From Azospirillum agricola (lineage in GTDB: Bacteria > Pseudomonadota > Alphaproteobacteria > Azospirillales > Azospirillaceae), in the NCBI RefSeq assembly GCF_017876095.1, contig NZ_JAGINM010000009.1, forward strand, positions 186,001-250,000: 64,000 nt of DNA, read 5' to 3'. The notes beneath the pieces were generated by a model. The model worked only from the letters and a program-made list of their open reading frames with translations. It was not told where the DNA came from and did not search any database. The position numbers and the translations under genes are program-made. Positions 25,384 to 34,131 of this stretch are shown here, in pieces. Positions within the stretch are counted from its first letter, which is position 1, and each line of letters begins with the position of its first letter.

Positions 25384-26342
25384 CCCGACACCCGCAGGGT
25401 GGGGGCGGCGGACTGCGCGGCCTTGCGGGATTGTTCGTACTTGGCAAGGTTGCGCATCATGGTTTCCGACAGCGTGTCGGGAGACACGGCCGGGATGGCG
25501 CCGGGAGCGGCGGCGTTGCCGTTGGCCGGCGGCGCCGGGTTCCCATTCGCGGCGGGCGCCTGCCCGGCGGCTTGGGCTTGGGCCTGGGCCTGAATCTGGG
25601 CGTTCGTTCCGGCATTCCCGTGGGCAAGTCCCTGGGCGCTCACCGGGACGGAGCCGGGCAGCGGGGCGGTGAATTTCGGAACGCTGTGCTTGACCATCGT
25701 CGAGCTGGCGAGCGGGGTGTCGCGCGGCGGCATCTTGCCGGGAGGGGAGAACGCCCCGTGCGCCGATCCGGCGGCGAGCTGGGCGGCCAGCGACGGCGCC
25801 CCGGCTTCAGCCCCGGCGGTTCCGGTGGCGCCGGGCTTCACGGGTTGCCCGGCCGCCGCCGCGGGGAATGCCGGCGTTGCGGCCGTCTGGACGGCCTGCG
25901 GCCCTCCACGCAGCTCCACGGGGGAGCCGGCGGTGGCCGGCCCCCCCGCGGCGGCCGCGACGGCAACGGAGTCGGTGGGATGGGCATCGCCCCCGAAGCC
26001 GAGCGACGCCATGATCTGGTCGCCGATGTCCTGCCCCTGGGCCTCCTCCACCACGGCGTTGGCGATCGCCGTCATGCCGCCCAGCGGGCCGCCGTAGAGG
26101 ATGCCGCCGATCACGCGCGATGAGGGCTGGATCGTGTCGCCGGTCAGGTTCCGGTAGATGGTGTTGACGATCGGGATGTGCTGGAGCGGGTTGATGACGT
26201 CGAGGAAGTCCCAGAAGGACATCTCGCCCCGGATCTCCACCCCGCCGCCCATGTGACCATCGTTGATGATCGGCGACGGCCGCTCGCGCGGCGCCGTGCG
26301 TTGCGCGGCGCTGCTGTCGATGGTGGTGGCGTCGATGGCCAT
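25380..26342 (-). CDS. Hypothetical protein with low-complexity Ala/Gln/Pro region
   Basis: Protein of 320 residues. The first 130 residues look folded: GEMSFWDFLDVINPLQHIPI, NTIYRNLTGDTI and a glycine-rich stretch VIGGILYGGPLGGMTAIANA that could be a membrane-interacting helix. The rest is Ala, Pro, Gly and Gln-rich, including a QIQAQAQAQAAGQAPA tract. I do not recognise the complete protein. ATG 26342 has a GGGAGA site. The 4-bp overlap with the L,D-transpeptidase gene suggests a shared envelope role. Confidence 0.8.
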   Translation of the reverse strand: MAIDATTIDSSAAQRTAPRERPSPIINDGHMGGGVEIRGEMSFWDFLDVINPLQHIPIVNTIYRNLTGDTIQPSSRVIGGILYGGPLGGMTAIANAVVEEAQGQDIGDQIMASLGFGGDAHPTDSVAVAAAAGGPATAGSPVELRGGPQAVQTAATPAFPAAAAGQPVKPGATGTAGAEAGAPSLAAQLAAGSAHGAFSPPGKMPPRDTPLASSTMVKHSVPKFTAPLPGSVPVSAQGLAHGNAGTNAQIQAQAQAQAAGQAPAANGNPAPPANGNAAAPGAIPAVSPDTLSETMMRNLAKYEQSRKAAQSAAPTLRVSG

Positions 26343-26560
26343 GGGCGGTCTCCCGGCGCTGAGGTCACCCGTCGGACAAGCAAGCCTTGTGCCAGCCTTG
26401 ACGCCGCGACGGGCGGTCCTTTCGGTCCCTCCACCCGGAATCCGATTCCGGTCCGCCGGCCCGGGGGCCGCTTCCGGGCGGAGGGGCGGCAAGAACTGCC
26501 GGGGCGGGGTGCGATTCCTGCCCGCCTCCTTCCGGCGGCCGGGCCGGCCGGAACCAGGCT

Positions 26561-27745
26561 TCAGAACATATGGCCGCTGCGTTCCGCCTTGGTGCGGAGA
26601 TAGCCTTCGTTGTGGCCGTTGGCCGGGAAGATGTGGGCGACGCGCTCGACCACCGCGATGCCGCAGCGGGCGAGCTGGCGCAGCTTCTCCGGGTTGTTGG
26701 TCATCAGCCGCACCGAGCCGAAGCCGAGCTGGCGCAGCATCTCCGCCGCCGGCAGATAGACGCGCTCGTCGGCCTCGAAGCCGAGGATCTCATTGGCGTC
26801 CACCGTGTCGAACCCCCGGTCCTGGATGCGGTAGGCGCGCAGCTTGTTGACCAGCCCGATGCCGCGGCCCTCCTGGGCGAGGTAGAGCAGCACGCCGCTG
26901 CCCTGCCGGGCGATCTCGGCTATCGCGCCGCGAAGCTGGTCGCCGCAGTCGCAGCGGAGGCTGCCCAGCAGGTCGCCGGTGAAGCATTCCGAATGCAGGC
27001 GGGCCAGCACCGGCTGTTCGGGGTCGGGATCGCCGATGACGATGGCGAGATGCTCCGGCCCGCCGTCGGCCGGGCGGAAGGCGTAGATGCGGGTGTCCTC
27101 GGCTCCGCTCAGCGGCACCCGCGCGTCGGCGACGCGGCGCAGCGTGCGCACGACATGGACGCGGTAATCGGCGACGTCGCGGGCGCGGACCAGCAGCAGG
27201 TCATGCTCGGCCGCCCACTCGTCGGCGCTGGTGCCGGGGTCGGGGACGTCGGCGGTGATGGCGGCGGGCAGCAGCCGGGCCAGCCGGGCGAGGTCGACCG
27301 CCGCCGCCTCGCGCGTGCCGGACGGCATGGCGGTGGCGGTCAGGCCGGCGGGCAGGGTGGTGGCGTCCGGACGGTGCTCGGGGTCGGCCAGCGCGTGCGC
27401 CTGATCGGCGGTCAGCCCGCCGGCGCAGCCCAGCCCGACCACGCCGGGGGCTGCCCCGCCAGGGGCGGCCACGCCCGGCGCCTCGTCGCCGTCCTCGACC
27501 AGCCCCAGCACGATGGCGCGGCGGCGGGTGACCGCGAGGCTGGGGGTGCCGCCGGTCAGCGCCTTGAGCCGTTCCACCGCGTCGATCGGCACGGATTCGA
27601 CGGACACCGCGGCGCCGACCGTGCCGTCGGCGGTCTCGATGGCGACCACCTCGCCCCGTCGGAGAGCGGCCAGCGCACGGTCCACCGCGCGCACGGCGGC
27701 TTCGTCGATCGTGGGAACGGTGTCGGTGCGGCGTTGGGCGTGCAT
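26561..27745 (-). CDS. ribA: RibA, GTP cyclohydrolase II with degenerate N-terminal domain
   Basis: Protein of 394 residues. Residues from about 195 form GTP cyclohydrolase II: SECFTGDLLGSLRCDCGDQL has the three zinc cysteines, YLAQEGRGIGLVNKLRAYRI and the GFGSVRLMTNNPEK GTP-binding block follow. It opens the GTP imidazole ring in riboflavin synthesis. The N-terminal half resembles a DHBP-synthase (RibB) domain in outline (ALRRGEVVAIETADGTVGAA), but the acidic D-x-E-x-R-E-N-E active-site run is missing, so it is probably structural. ATG 27745 is the first plausible start. No other rib gene adjoins it. Confidence 0.92.
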   Translation of the reverse strand: MHAQRRTDTVPTIDEAAVRAVDRALAALRRGEVVAIETADGTVGAAVSVESVPIDAVERLKALTGGTPSLAVTRRRAIVLGLVEDGDEAPGVAAPGGAAPGVVGLGCAGGLTADQAHALADPEHRPDATTLPAGLTATAMPSGTREAAAVDLARLARLLPAAITADVPDPGTSADEWAAEHDLLLVRARDVADYRVHVVRTLRRVADARVPLSGAEDTRIYAFRPADGGPEHLAIVIGDPDPEQPVLARLHSECFTGDLLGSLRCDCGDQLRGAIAEIARQGSGVLLYLAQEGRGIGLVNKLRAYRIQDRGFDTVDANEILGFEADERVYLPAAEMLRQLGFGSVRLMTNNPEKLRQLARCGIAVVERVAHIFPANGHNEGYLRTKAERSGHMF

Positions 27746-27963
27746 CTTGCGGGGTACTTCGTGGCGAAAGGCGGAAGATGGTGCGGGCGGCGGGCGAAGC
27801 AAAGCGCAGGAGGCGCGCCCCTGTCCAGCGTTTCCCGCGCGCCACTCCGTTGCCGGAACCGCAACGATCCCCGTGACGCGGTCGTGGTTCCGACGAACGG
27901 GCAGTGCCCGCGGACCGCCGCGTCGCGCTAGGATGGAGAAAAACAGCGAGGGAGCGTGTTTCC

Positions 27964-28539
27964 GTGACGACGAGCGACCCACCGGATCCGCAACGGCCGG
28001 TTCCGCAGGCCCAGGTCCTGCATGTGGTGTTGCCGGCCGGCCTGCCGCCCGGCTCCTACAGCCTGCGCATGGTGGAGGCGCTGCGCTCGGCCGGGCAGGG
28101 GATGACCGTCCACGCGCTGCCCGGCCCGCACCCGCAGGTCGATCCGTCGGCCATCCTCGCGGCCGACGTCGCGCTGTCGCGCCTGCCCGACGGGGCGCCG
28201 GTGCTGATCGACGGTTCGGCGCTGGCCAATCTGGCGGCGACCCTGCCGACCGACGACCGCCGGCTGCGCTTCACCGCGCTGGTCGACCGGCTGCACTGGA
28301 CCGACGACGGGTTGAGCCCGGAGGAGGCGACGGCGCGCCGCCATCTGGAACAGGGGGCGCTGGCCCTGATGCGCCGGGTCGTGGTGCCGGACGCCGCCGT
28401 CGCCGCCGCCGTCGCCGAGCTGGGGATTCCGCCCGACCGGGTGACCCGCGCGGAGGCCCGGGAGGAGGAGGTGCCGGCGCTGTTGACGCAACTGCCCGGC
28501 TTCGCGGCCGGCGCGGTGCCGCGTGAGGGCGGCGCGTGA
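27964..28539 (+). CDS. Orphan N-terminal half of a GT-B glycosyltransferase
   Basis: Protein of 191 residues. It resembles the donor-free N-terminal Rossmann half of family 4-type glycosyltransferases: VLHVVLPAGLPPGSYSLRMV, DGAPVLIDGSALANL, LVDRLHWTDDGLSPEEATA and a final RRVVVPDAAVAAAVAELGI block that in complete enzymes leads into the PGTD linker and the nucleotide-sugar domain. That second domain is absent: the gene ends soon after. It could be a remnant or a partner subunit. GTG 27964 follows a GGGAG site. The OmpR-type regulator gene starts 76 bp downstream. Confidence 0.6.
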   Translation: MTTSDPPDPQRPVPQAQVLHVVLPAGLPPGSYSLRMVEALRSAGQGMTVHALPGPHPQVDPSAILAADVALSRLPDGAPVLIDGSALANLAATLPTDDRRLRFTALVDRLHWTDDGLSPEEATARRHLEQGALALMRRVVVPDAAVAAAVAELGIPPDRVTRAEAREEEVPALLTQLPGFAAGAVPREGGA

Positions 28540-28615
28540 CGACGACGCGTGGCGACAGGGACTCGGGCGCCATGCTAAGGTCCCGGCCTTTCCGACGGTC
28601 CGGTTCCGTGCCCCC

Positions 28616-29311
28616 ATGACGCCTCCCAAACGCATTCTTCTGGTCGATGACGACACGGCGCTCCGCCAATCGCTGGCCGAGCAGCTCCGTCTGCTGGAGG
28701 AGTTCGAGACGGCCGAGGCCGGCGACGGCGCCGCGGCGCTGGAGGCGGTGCGGCAGGGAGGGGGCGGCTTCTCCGCGATCCTGCTCGACGTCGGCCTTCC
28801 CGACATGGACGGCCGCGACGTCTGCAAGCTGCTGCGGCGCGCCGGGGTGCGCTGCCCGATCGTCATGCTGACGGCGTCGAGCACCGACGCCGACACCATC
28901 CTGGGGCTGGAATCCGGGGCCAGCGACTACATCGCCAAGCCGTTCCGGCTGGGCGTGCTGATCGCGCGGCTGCGCGCGCAGCTCCGCCAGTTCGAACAGA
29001 GCGAGGACGCCGTCTTCGCCATCGGCCCCTACAGCTTCCGCCCGGCCGCCAAGCTGCTGCTCGACGAGGCGGCGAACCGGAAGGTCCGGCTGACGGAGAA
29101 GGAGACGGCGATCCTCAAGTACCTCTACCGGTCCGGCGATCTGGTCGTCGGGCGCGACACGCTGCTCGGCGAGGTGTGGGGCTACAACGCCGGGGTCACC
29201 ACCCACACGCTGGAGACGCACGTCTACCGCCTGCGCCAGAAGATCGAGCGCGACCCGTCCAACGCCGAAATCCTGGTGACCGAGCCCGGCGGCTACCGTC
29301 TGGTGCCGTAG
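28616..29311 (+). CDS. OmpR-family response regulator
   Basis: Protein of 231 residues. The receiver domain has acidic residues D11-D13, phospho-acceptor D58 in ILLDVGLPDMDG, switch Thr in VMLTAS and K108 in IAKPFRLG. The C-terminal OmpR winged helix shows VRLTEKETAILKYLYRSGD and VTTHTLETHVYRLRQKIE. It should activate or repress transcription when phosphorylated. No histidine kinase lies beside it, so it is an orphan here. Its stop overlaps the convergent downstream gene by 19 bp. Confidence 0.93.
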   Translation: MTPPKRILLVDDDTALRQSLAEQLRLLEEFETAEAGDGAAALEAVRQGGGGFSAILLDVGLPDMDGRDVCKLLRRAGVRCPIVMLTASSTDADTILGLESGASDYIAKPFRLGVLIARLRAQLRQFEQSEDAVFAIGPYSFRPAAKLLLDEAANRKVRLTEKETAILKYLYRSGDLVVGRDTLLGEVWGYNAGVTTHTLETHVYRLRQKIERDPSNAEILVTEPGGYRLVP

Positions 29312-30036
29312 GAGCCGCCCTTGCAGCCGCCGGTGCCGCGCCCGGCGATGGTGATCTCGCCGGCGTAGCCCGGCCAGCGGCGGCGTTCGCGTTCCAGCGC
29401 CGGGGGGCGCTTTCCCGGGCTTCCCCACAGGCCGCGGCCGCGCGGCACCACCGGCAGCAGGCGCAGCTTGCGGCCGACGATGGCGAGCCGGCGGCGCCAG
29501 TGGCCGACGATGTGCGCCGACACGCCGACGCGCCGGGCGATCTCCTGGTCGGACAGCAGGGCGCTGCCGGGATCCTGCAACAGCTCCAGCACGGCGCGCC
29601 GCTTGTCGCCGCTGGTGTGGCGGGAATGCTTGCGCTCCAGCGCCTTGCCCATGTCCCACAGCTTTTCCGCCGTGTCGCGCGCCAGGCTGCGCCAGCGGTC
29701 GGCCTCGTCCCTGTGCCGGTCGCTGTCGCCCGCCGCCTTGTCGAGCTGGCGGCGCAGGGTGGCCAGCTCCAGCTCCAGGTCGCGGACCTGGCGGCGCAGC
29801 CCCTGGACGATCTGGTCGGGCGGCGGCGGCTGGGCCGGGGCGGCGGGGGTGACGACGATGGCGGGGTCGGGAGCCGGACCCGCCGGGTCGGAGGGGCGCG
29901 CCCGCTCCGCCAGATCGCGGAAGGAAAGGCCGGCGCGCGACAGCATGATCCGGGCCGCGCGCAGGGCGGACAACGCCTCGCCCTGATGCTCCGACTCGGC
30001 CATGGCGAGGACTTTGGCGAGCTTGTCTGGGTCCAT
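29293..30036 (-). CDS. DUF2786-like protein with coiled coil and helix-turn-helix
   Basis: Protein of 247 residues. The first 50 residues (LAKVLAMAESEHQGEALSAL then RAARIMLSRAGLSFRDLAER) match the DUF2786 pattern. Then come a Pro/Ala linker, a coiled coil (VRDLELELATLRRQLDKAAG), and a helix-turn-helix-like block DQEIARRVGVSAHIVGHWRR. The tail is Arg and Gly-rich, suited to nucleic-acid contact. It looks like a DNA-binding regulator, but no target is evident. ATG 30036 starts the domain. Confidence 0.75.
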   Translation of the reverse strand: MDPDKLAKVLAMAESEHQGEALSALRAARIMLSRAGLSFRDLAERARPSDPAGPAPDPAIVVTPAAPAQPPPPDQIVQGLRRQVRDLELELATLRRQLDKAAGDSDRHRDEADRWRSLARDTAEKLWDMGKALERKHSRHTSGDKRRAVLELLQDPGSALLSDQEIARRVGVSAHIVGHWRRRLAIVGRKLRLLPVVPRGRGLWGSPGKRPPALERERRRWPGYAGEITIAGRGTGGCKGGSYGTRR

Positions 30037-30296
30037 CCGTCGTCGGGTCCGTCGTCGGGTCCGGCGGCGCATCCCGGGGCGAGGGGGCGGCCGCAAGAAG
30101 GGAGCCGCGCAGTGCGCGACCACCGGCACGCTACCACATCTTATAGGTTCGGACACACGCCCATCGTGGGGGCGCCGGAGGAGAAGGGAGGCGATCGATC
30201 GGGGAGGAGGGGTAGGAAAGCCTCCCATCGGCGCTTAGGCCGTTCGGGTGGTTTTTGCTCGACTTAGGTCACTGGCCTCGCCAACATGGCGCCGAA

Positions 30297-31157
30297 ATGA
30301 CCGCCGGAACCACGACCACGCCCGCCTCGGCGACCACGCCCTTCACCGTCCGTTTCTGGGGCGTCCGCGGCAGCATCGCGTCCCCGGGGCCCGGCACCGT
30401 GCGCTACGGCGGCAACACCGCCTGCATCGAGGTGCGCTGCGGCGACGCCCACATCGTCTTCGACTGCGGCACCGGCATCCGCCCGCTCGGCGAGTTGCTG
30501 GCGCGCGGCGGCCCGGTGGACATCGACCTGCTGCTGACCCACAGCCATCTCGACCACATCTGCGGGCTGCCCTTCTTCGCGCCGGCCTTCAACCCGGCCA
30601 GCCGTCTGCGTCTGTGGGCCGGGCACCTGCCGCCCGAACGGCCGTTCCGCACCGTGCTGTCGGACATGATGACGGCGCCGCTGTTCCCGGTTCCGGTCGA
30701 CGTCTTCCAGGCCGACTGCGACTTCCGCGACTTCTCGGCCGGCGAGACGCTGGACCTCAAGCCCGGCGTGGTGGTGCGCACGGCGCCGCTGAACCACCCG
30801 GACGGCGCCACCGGCTACCGCATCGAGTTCGGCGGGCGCAGCGTCTGCGTGCTGACCGACACCGAGCATCCGGCGCAGGGCCGCGACCCGGTCCTCGTCG
30901 AGCTTCTGCGCGGCGCCGACCTGATGGTCTACGACAGCACCTACACCGACGCCGAATACCCGGCGCGGGTCGGCTGGGGCCATTCGACCTGGCAGGAGTG
31001 CCTGCGGCTGGCCGAGGCCGCCGGGGTCGGCCGCGCGGTGATCTTCCACCACGACCCCGCCCGCACCGACGACGAGCTGGACGTCATCGCGGCGGAGGCC
31101 GAGGCGGTGCGCTCCGGCTCCCTCATCGCCCGCGAGGGGATGGAATTGGCGGTCTGA
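30297..31157 (+). CDS. MBL-fold metallo-hydrolase
   Basis: Protein of 286 residues. The metal site is HSHLDH at residues 82-87, with further ligands in LNHPDGATGYRI, LTDTEHP and FHHDPARTDDEL. The opening RFWGVRGSIASPGPGTVRYG is characteristic of a branch of the beta-lactamase fold found as phosphodiesterases or attached to regulatory domains. The exact substrate is unknown. ATG 30297 begins the conserved protein; a longer N-terminus is possible. No operon partner is evident. Confidence 0.9.
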   Translation: MTAGTTTTPASATTPFTVRFWGVRGSIASPGPGTVRYGGNTACIEVRCGDAHIVFDCGTGIRPLGELLARGGPVDIDLLLTHSHLDHICGLPFFAPAFNPASRLRLWAGHLPPERPFRTVLSDMMTAPLFPVPVDVFQADCDFRDFSAGETLDLKPGVVVRTAPLNHPDGATGYRIEFGGRSVCVLTDTEHPAQGRDPVLVELLRGADLMVYDSTYTDAEYPARVGWGHSTWQECLRLAEAAGVGRAVIFHHDPARTDDELDVIAAEAEAVRSGSLIAREGMELAV

Positions 31158-31337
31158 CCCCGGCCAAAGCCACGCTTACCCTTTGATTCCGGTTGATTCG
31201 CCGCCGTCGATTCGCAGGGCGGAAACCCCTTGGCCGTGTCGTTCGCGTCACACAGCCCGGATGTCACGGGGACCTCGTGTGACAATTCTGCTAGAACTGC
31301 GCCGCGCAACCGTGTGGGGAAGCTCCGGGGGGAAGCG

Positions 31338-32189
31338 ATGCGGTCGATCCTGCGTGCCGTCATTCACCATGCCGCCATCCGTCGTCTTGCCGTGCCGTGC
31401 CTGTTCGCCGTCGGGCTTGCCGGCTGCGCCACCGCGCCGGACGGCGCCGCCGGGCTGGGGGAGGGACCCCGCTCCATCGTGCTGACGCACCCCAGCGGGG
31501 AGACCGTCGCCGTCACCTACTGGCGGCCGGGCGGCTACGACGCCGACGCGCTGCGCGAGATCGCCATCCTGTTCCGCGACCGCCGCAGCGGCGAGACGAT
31601 CCCGGTGGATCCGGCGCTCGTGGACATGCTGGTCGAGTTGCGCCGCCGCACCGGCGCGCCGCCGGAGGCGCCGATCCGCATCACCTCGGGCTACCGTTCG
31701 ACGGCGACCAACGCGGCGCTGGCGCGGACGAACGCCAACGTGGCGGAGAACTCCTACCACATGCGCGGGCAGGCGGCGGATTTCTCCATCCCCGGCGTGT
31801 CCCCGGCCCGGCTGGCCGAGGAGGCGGCGGCGATGCAGCGCGGCGGCTACGCGCTCTACCCGCACACCGGCCACGTCCATGTCGACACCGGGCCGTTCCG
31901 CACCTGGACGCCGAAGAGCGGCGGCGAGCCGCGCGGCGTTCCGGCGACGCAGGAGGCCAGGGCTCAGGCGCGCAACCGCAACCCGGCGCGGACCCCGGCA
32001 CGGGTCGAGGTGGCCGAGGCGCCGGTGGCGGCCCTGCGTCCGGCCGGCAAGCCGGCGCCCGAACGCCCCGCCGCCAAGCCGTCGCTCGCCAAGGCCCCGG
32101 CGCCGCCCGACCTGTCGAAGGTCCGCATGGTGCTGGCGCAGCTGAAGGACCAGCCGGCGCCTGCGGGCAAGGACCGGAAGAAGAACTGA
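31338..32189 (+). CDS. DUF882 (YcbK-like) peptidoglycan peptidase lipoprotein
   Basis: Protein of 283 residues. A signal peptide ends in lipobox VGLAGC. The catalytic DUF882/M15 domain has the zinc ligands in SYHMRGQAADFSI (H and D) and GHVHVDTG (H), and the substrate block ITSGYRSTATN. Such proteins trim peptidoglycan peptides. The C-terminal 80 residues are Pro, Ala and Arg-rich and may tether it to the wall. ATG 31338 has a GGGGGAAGCG site. It converges with xthA 33 bp away. Confidence 0.88.
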   Translation: MRSILRAVIHHAAIRRLAVPCLFAVGLAGCATAPDGAAGLGEGPRSIVLTHPSGETVAVTYWRPGGYDADALREIAILFRDRRSGETIPVDPALVDMLVELRRRTGAPPEAPIRITSGYRSTATNAALARTNANVAENSYHMRGQAADFSIPGVSPARLAEEAAAMQRGGYALYPHTGHVHVDTGPFRTWTPKSGGEPRGVPATQEARAQARNRNPARTPARVEVAEAPVAALRPAGKPAPERPAAKPSLAKAPAPPDLSKVRMVLAQLKDQPAPAGKDRKKN

Positions 32190-32222
32190 GGGGATGGGCA
32201 CGCCGTCCGCGTGCCCGCCCCG

Positions 32223-33017
32223 TCACACGTCGAGATCGACGATCACCGGCACATGGTCGGACGGCTTGGGCTCCCAGCCGCGGGCGTCGCGCAGCACGCG
32301 CTGGCCGCGCAGGGCGTCCTTCAGCGGCGGCGTGACCCACACATGGTCGAGGCGCCGGCCGCGGTTGGACGCCGCCCAGTCCTTCGCCCGGTAGCTCCAC
32401 CAGGTGTAGAGCTTCTCGTCGGGCGGCACGAAGTGGCGCATGGCGTCCACCCAGCCGACCGAGTTCTGCATCGCCGTCAGCTTTTCCACCTCGATGGGCG
32501 TGTGGGAGACGACGGACAGCAGCTCCTTGTGGCTCCAGACGTCCTGCTCCAGCGGCGCGATGTTGAGATCGCCGACCAGCACCATCCGGCGGTCGGGCGA
32601 CCGTTGGGTGCGCAGCCAGTCGGTCATCTCGTCGAGGAACTGGAGCTTGTGGGCGAACTTCTCGTTCACCGCCGGGTCGGGAATGTCGCCGCCGGCCGGG
32701 ATGTAGACGCTGTGCAGCTCGATGCCGCCCGGCAGATGGGCGAGCGCGTGGCGGCAATCCTGCTTGCCGCACCAGTGCTGCACGTCGTGCGACTCGAAGG
32801 GCAGGCGCGACAGGATGGCGACGCCGTTGTAGCTCTTCATGCCGTGGACGTGGGTGTGGGCGTAGCCGCGCTCGACGATGGGCGCCAGCGGGAAGTCGGC
32901 GTTCACCACCTTGGTTTCCTGGAGGCAGATCACGTCCGGCCTCTCCTCCTCCATCAGGCGGAAGAGGAGATCCAGACGCATGCGGACGGAATTGATGTTC
33001 CAGGTCGCGATGCGCAT
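32223..33017 (-). CDS. xthA: XthA, exodeoxyribonuclease III
   Basis: Protein of 264 residues of the EEP fold. Motifs are MRIATWNINSVRMRL, ICLQETKVVNADFP (catalytic Glu), GDLNIAPLEQDVW (Asp and Asn), RLDHVWVTPPL and the last His in PSDHVPVIVDL. It cuts DNA at abasic sites and degrades one strand in base-excision repair. ATG 33017 is the family start. The FAH-family gene lies 8 bp upstream on the same strand, so both are probably in one transcript. Confidence 0.96.
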   Translation of the reverse strand: MRIATWNINSVRMRLDLLFRLMEEERPDVICLQETKVVNADFPLAPIVERGYAHTHVHGMKSYNGVAILSRLPFESHDVQHWCGKQDCRHALAHLPGGIELHSVYIPAGGDIPDPAVNEKFAHKLQFLDEMTDWLRTQRSPDRRMVLVGDLNIAPLEQDVWSHKELLSVVSHTPIEVEKLTAMQNSVGWVDAMRHFVPPDEKLYTWWSYRAKDWAASNRGRRLDHVWVTPPLKDALRGQRVLRDARGWEPKPSDHVPVIVDLDV

Positions 33018-33025
33018 CGGGCGGC

Positions 33026-33709
33026 TCAGCCGATGGTGAGCGTCAGGGTGCCGACGCCCTCGACCGCGCCGGTCAGCACGTCGCCGGCCACCACCGGGCC
33101 GACGCCCTCCGGCGTGCCGGTGTAGATCAGGTCGCCGGGCTGAAGCTCGACGAGGCCGGACAGGTAGGAGATCGTCTCCGCCACCGACCAGATCAGGTCG
33201 GACAGGTCGCCCTTCTGGCGCAGCGCGCCGTTGACCGAGACGGTGATGGCGCCCTTGTCCGGGTGGCCGATGTCGGCGACGGTGCGGATGGCGCTGCACG
33301 GGGCCGACTGGTCGAAGCCCTTGCCCATGTCCCAGGGCTTGCCCTCCTTCTTCGCCGCGTTCTGGAGGTCGCGCCGGGTCATGTCGAGCCCGACCGCGTA
33401 GCCGAACACATGCTCCAGCGCCGTGGCGACCGGGATGTCGCGGCCACCCTTGGCGATGGCGACGACCAGTTCGATCTCGTGGTGCAGATTGGCGGTCTTG
33501 GGCGGGTAGGGGGTGGTGGCGCCGTCGGCGACGATGGCGTCGGCCGGCTTCAGGAAGAAGAAGGGCGGCTCGCGGTCGGGGTCGGCGCCCATCTCGCGCG
33601 CGTGGGCGGCGTAGTTGCGGCCGACGCAATAGATGCGGCGCACCGGGAACGGATCGCCGCCCGTCACCGGAACGGAGGGCTGGGTCCACAGGGGAATGGC
33701 GTAGGCCAT
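33026..33709 (-). CDS. Fumarylacetoacetate-hydrolase family protein
   Basis: Protein of 227 residues, the short single-domain FAH type. Metal and active-site blocks are IYCVGRNYAAHAREM, PPFFFLKPADAI, NLHHEIELVVAI (Glu ligands), DMTRRDLQN and YTGTPEGVGPV. Family members act as acylpyruvate hydrolases, isomerases or decarboxylases on beta-diketo acids, so the reaction is not fixed by sequence alone. ATG 33709 is supported by the conserved N-terminus. It precedes xthA on the minus strand. Confidence 0.92.
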   Translation of the reverse strand: MAYAIPLWTQPSVPVTGGDPFPVRRIYCVGRNYAAHAREMGADPDREPPFFFLKPADAIVADGATTPYPPKTANLHHEIELVVAIAKGGRDIPVATALEHVFGYAVGLDMTRRDLQNAAKKEGKPWDMGKGFDQSAPCSAIRTVADIGHPDKGAITVSVNGALRQKGDLSDLIWSVAETISYLSGLVELQPGDLIYTGTPEGVGPVVAGDVLTGAVEGVGTLTLTIG

Positions 33710-33872
33710 GGCAGCGGCTCTTTCGCGTTGGGAACGTCGGAGGAACGTTTCCAACAGGTAACCTGAAAGCGCGCGGCGGACCAAGCCTCTCCGGCGCGCG
33801 GAACGCGCGGGGCTGGGACGCGGGGACGGCGTGCAATCCGGAAGCGGGCCGATTCGGAAGGCCGGACACGAA

Positions 33873-33901
33873 GACGCCCGGTCTGGGGGGGACCGGGCGT
33901 C
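33873..33901. other. Perfect 11-bp hairpin upstream of the FAH gene
   Basis: Arms GACGCCCGGTC (33873-33883) and GACCGGGCGTC (33891-33901) around TGGGGGG. It sits in the 422-bp gap between divergent genes, 164 bp before the FAH-family start. There is no U-tail on the plus strand and only a weak TCTTCG on the minus strand. It could be a leader structure of the FAH transcript. Confidence 0.5.
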
Positions 33902-34004
33902 GGAAGCTCCGTTTACGGAACCCGCTTGCGGCAGGGGAAACCGTGCGGCGGGCGATCGTTTCCGTATTCGGGCACGATCACTTCTTGACTCTTCAAGATG
34001 GAGT

Positions 34005-34050
34005 TTGTTTGGTGGGCAACCAATGCGTATAATGCATGTCAGATATGCAT
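34005..34050 (+). promoter_or_regulatory. Consensus sigma-70 promoter with overlapping palindromes before marR
   Basis: TTGTTT at 34005-34010 and a perfect TATAAT at 34028-34033 are spaced by exactly 17 bp. Repeats ATGCAT at 34032-34037 and 34045-34050 flank a 7-bp spacer and overlap the -10 and start site, and TTGG/CCAA arms lie in the spacer. This is a likely MarR operator for autoregulation. The leader is about 90 nt. Confidence 0.65.
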
Positions 34051-34131
34051 CGACCGTGGACTGTGCGGTTCTTGCTGACAAAGATACCCCTTGGCCCCAT
34101 TTTATCCGTTGATCCGACAGTTTCTTGAAAG

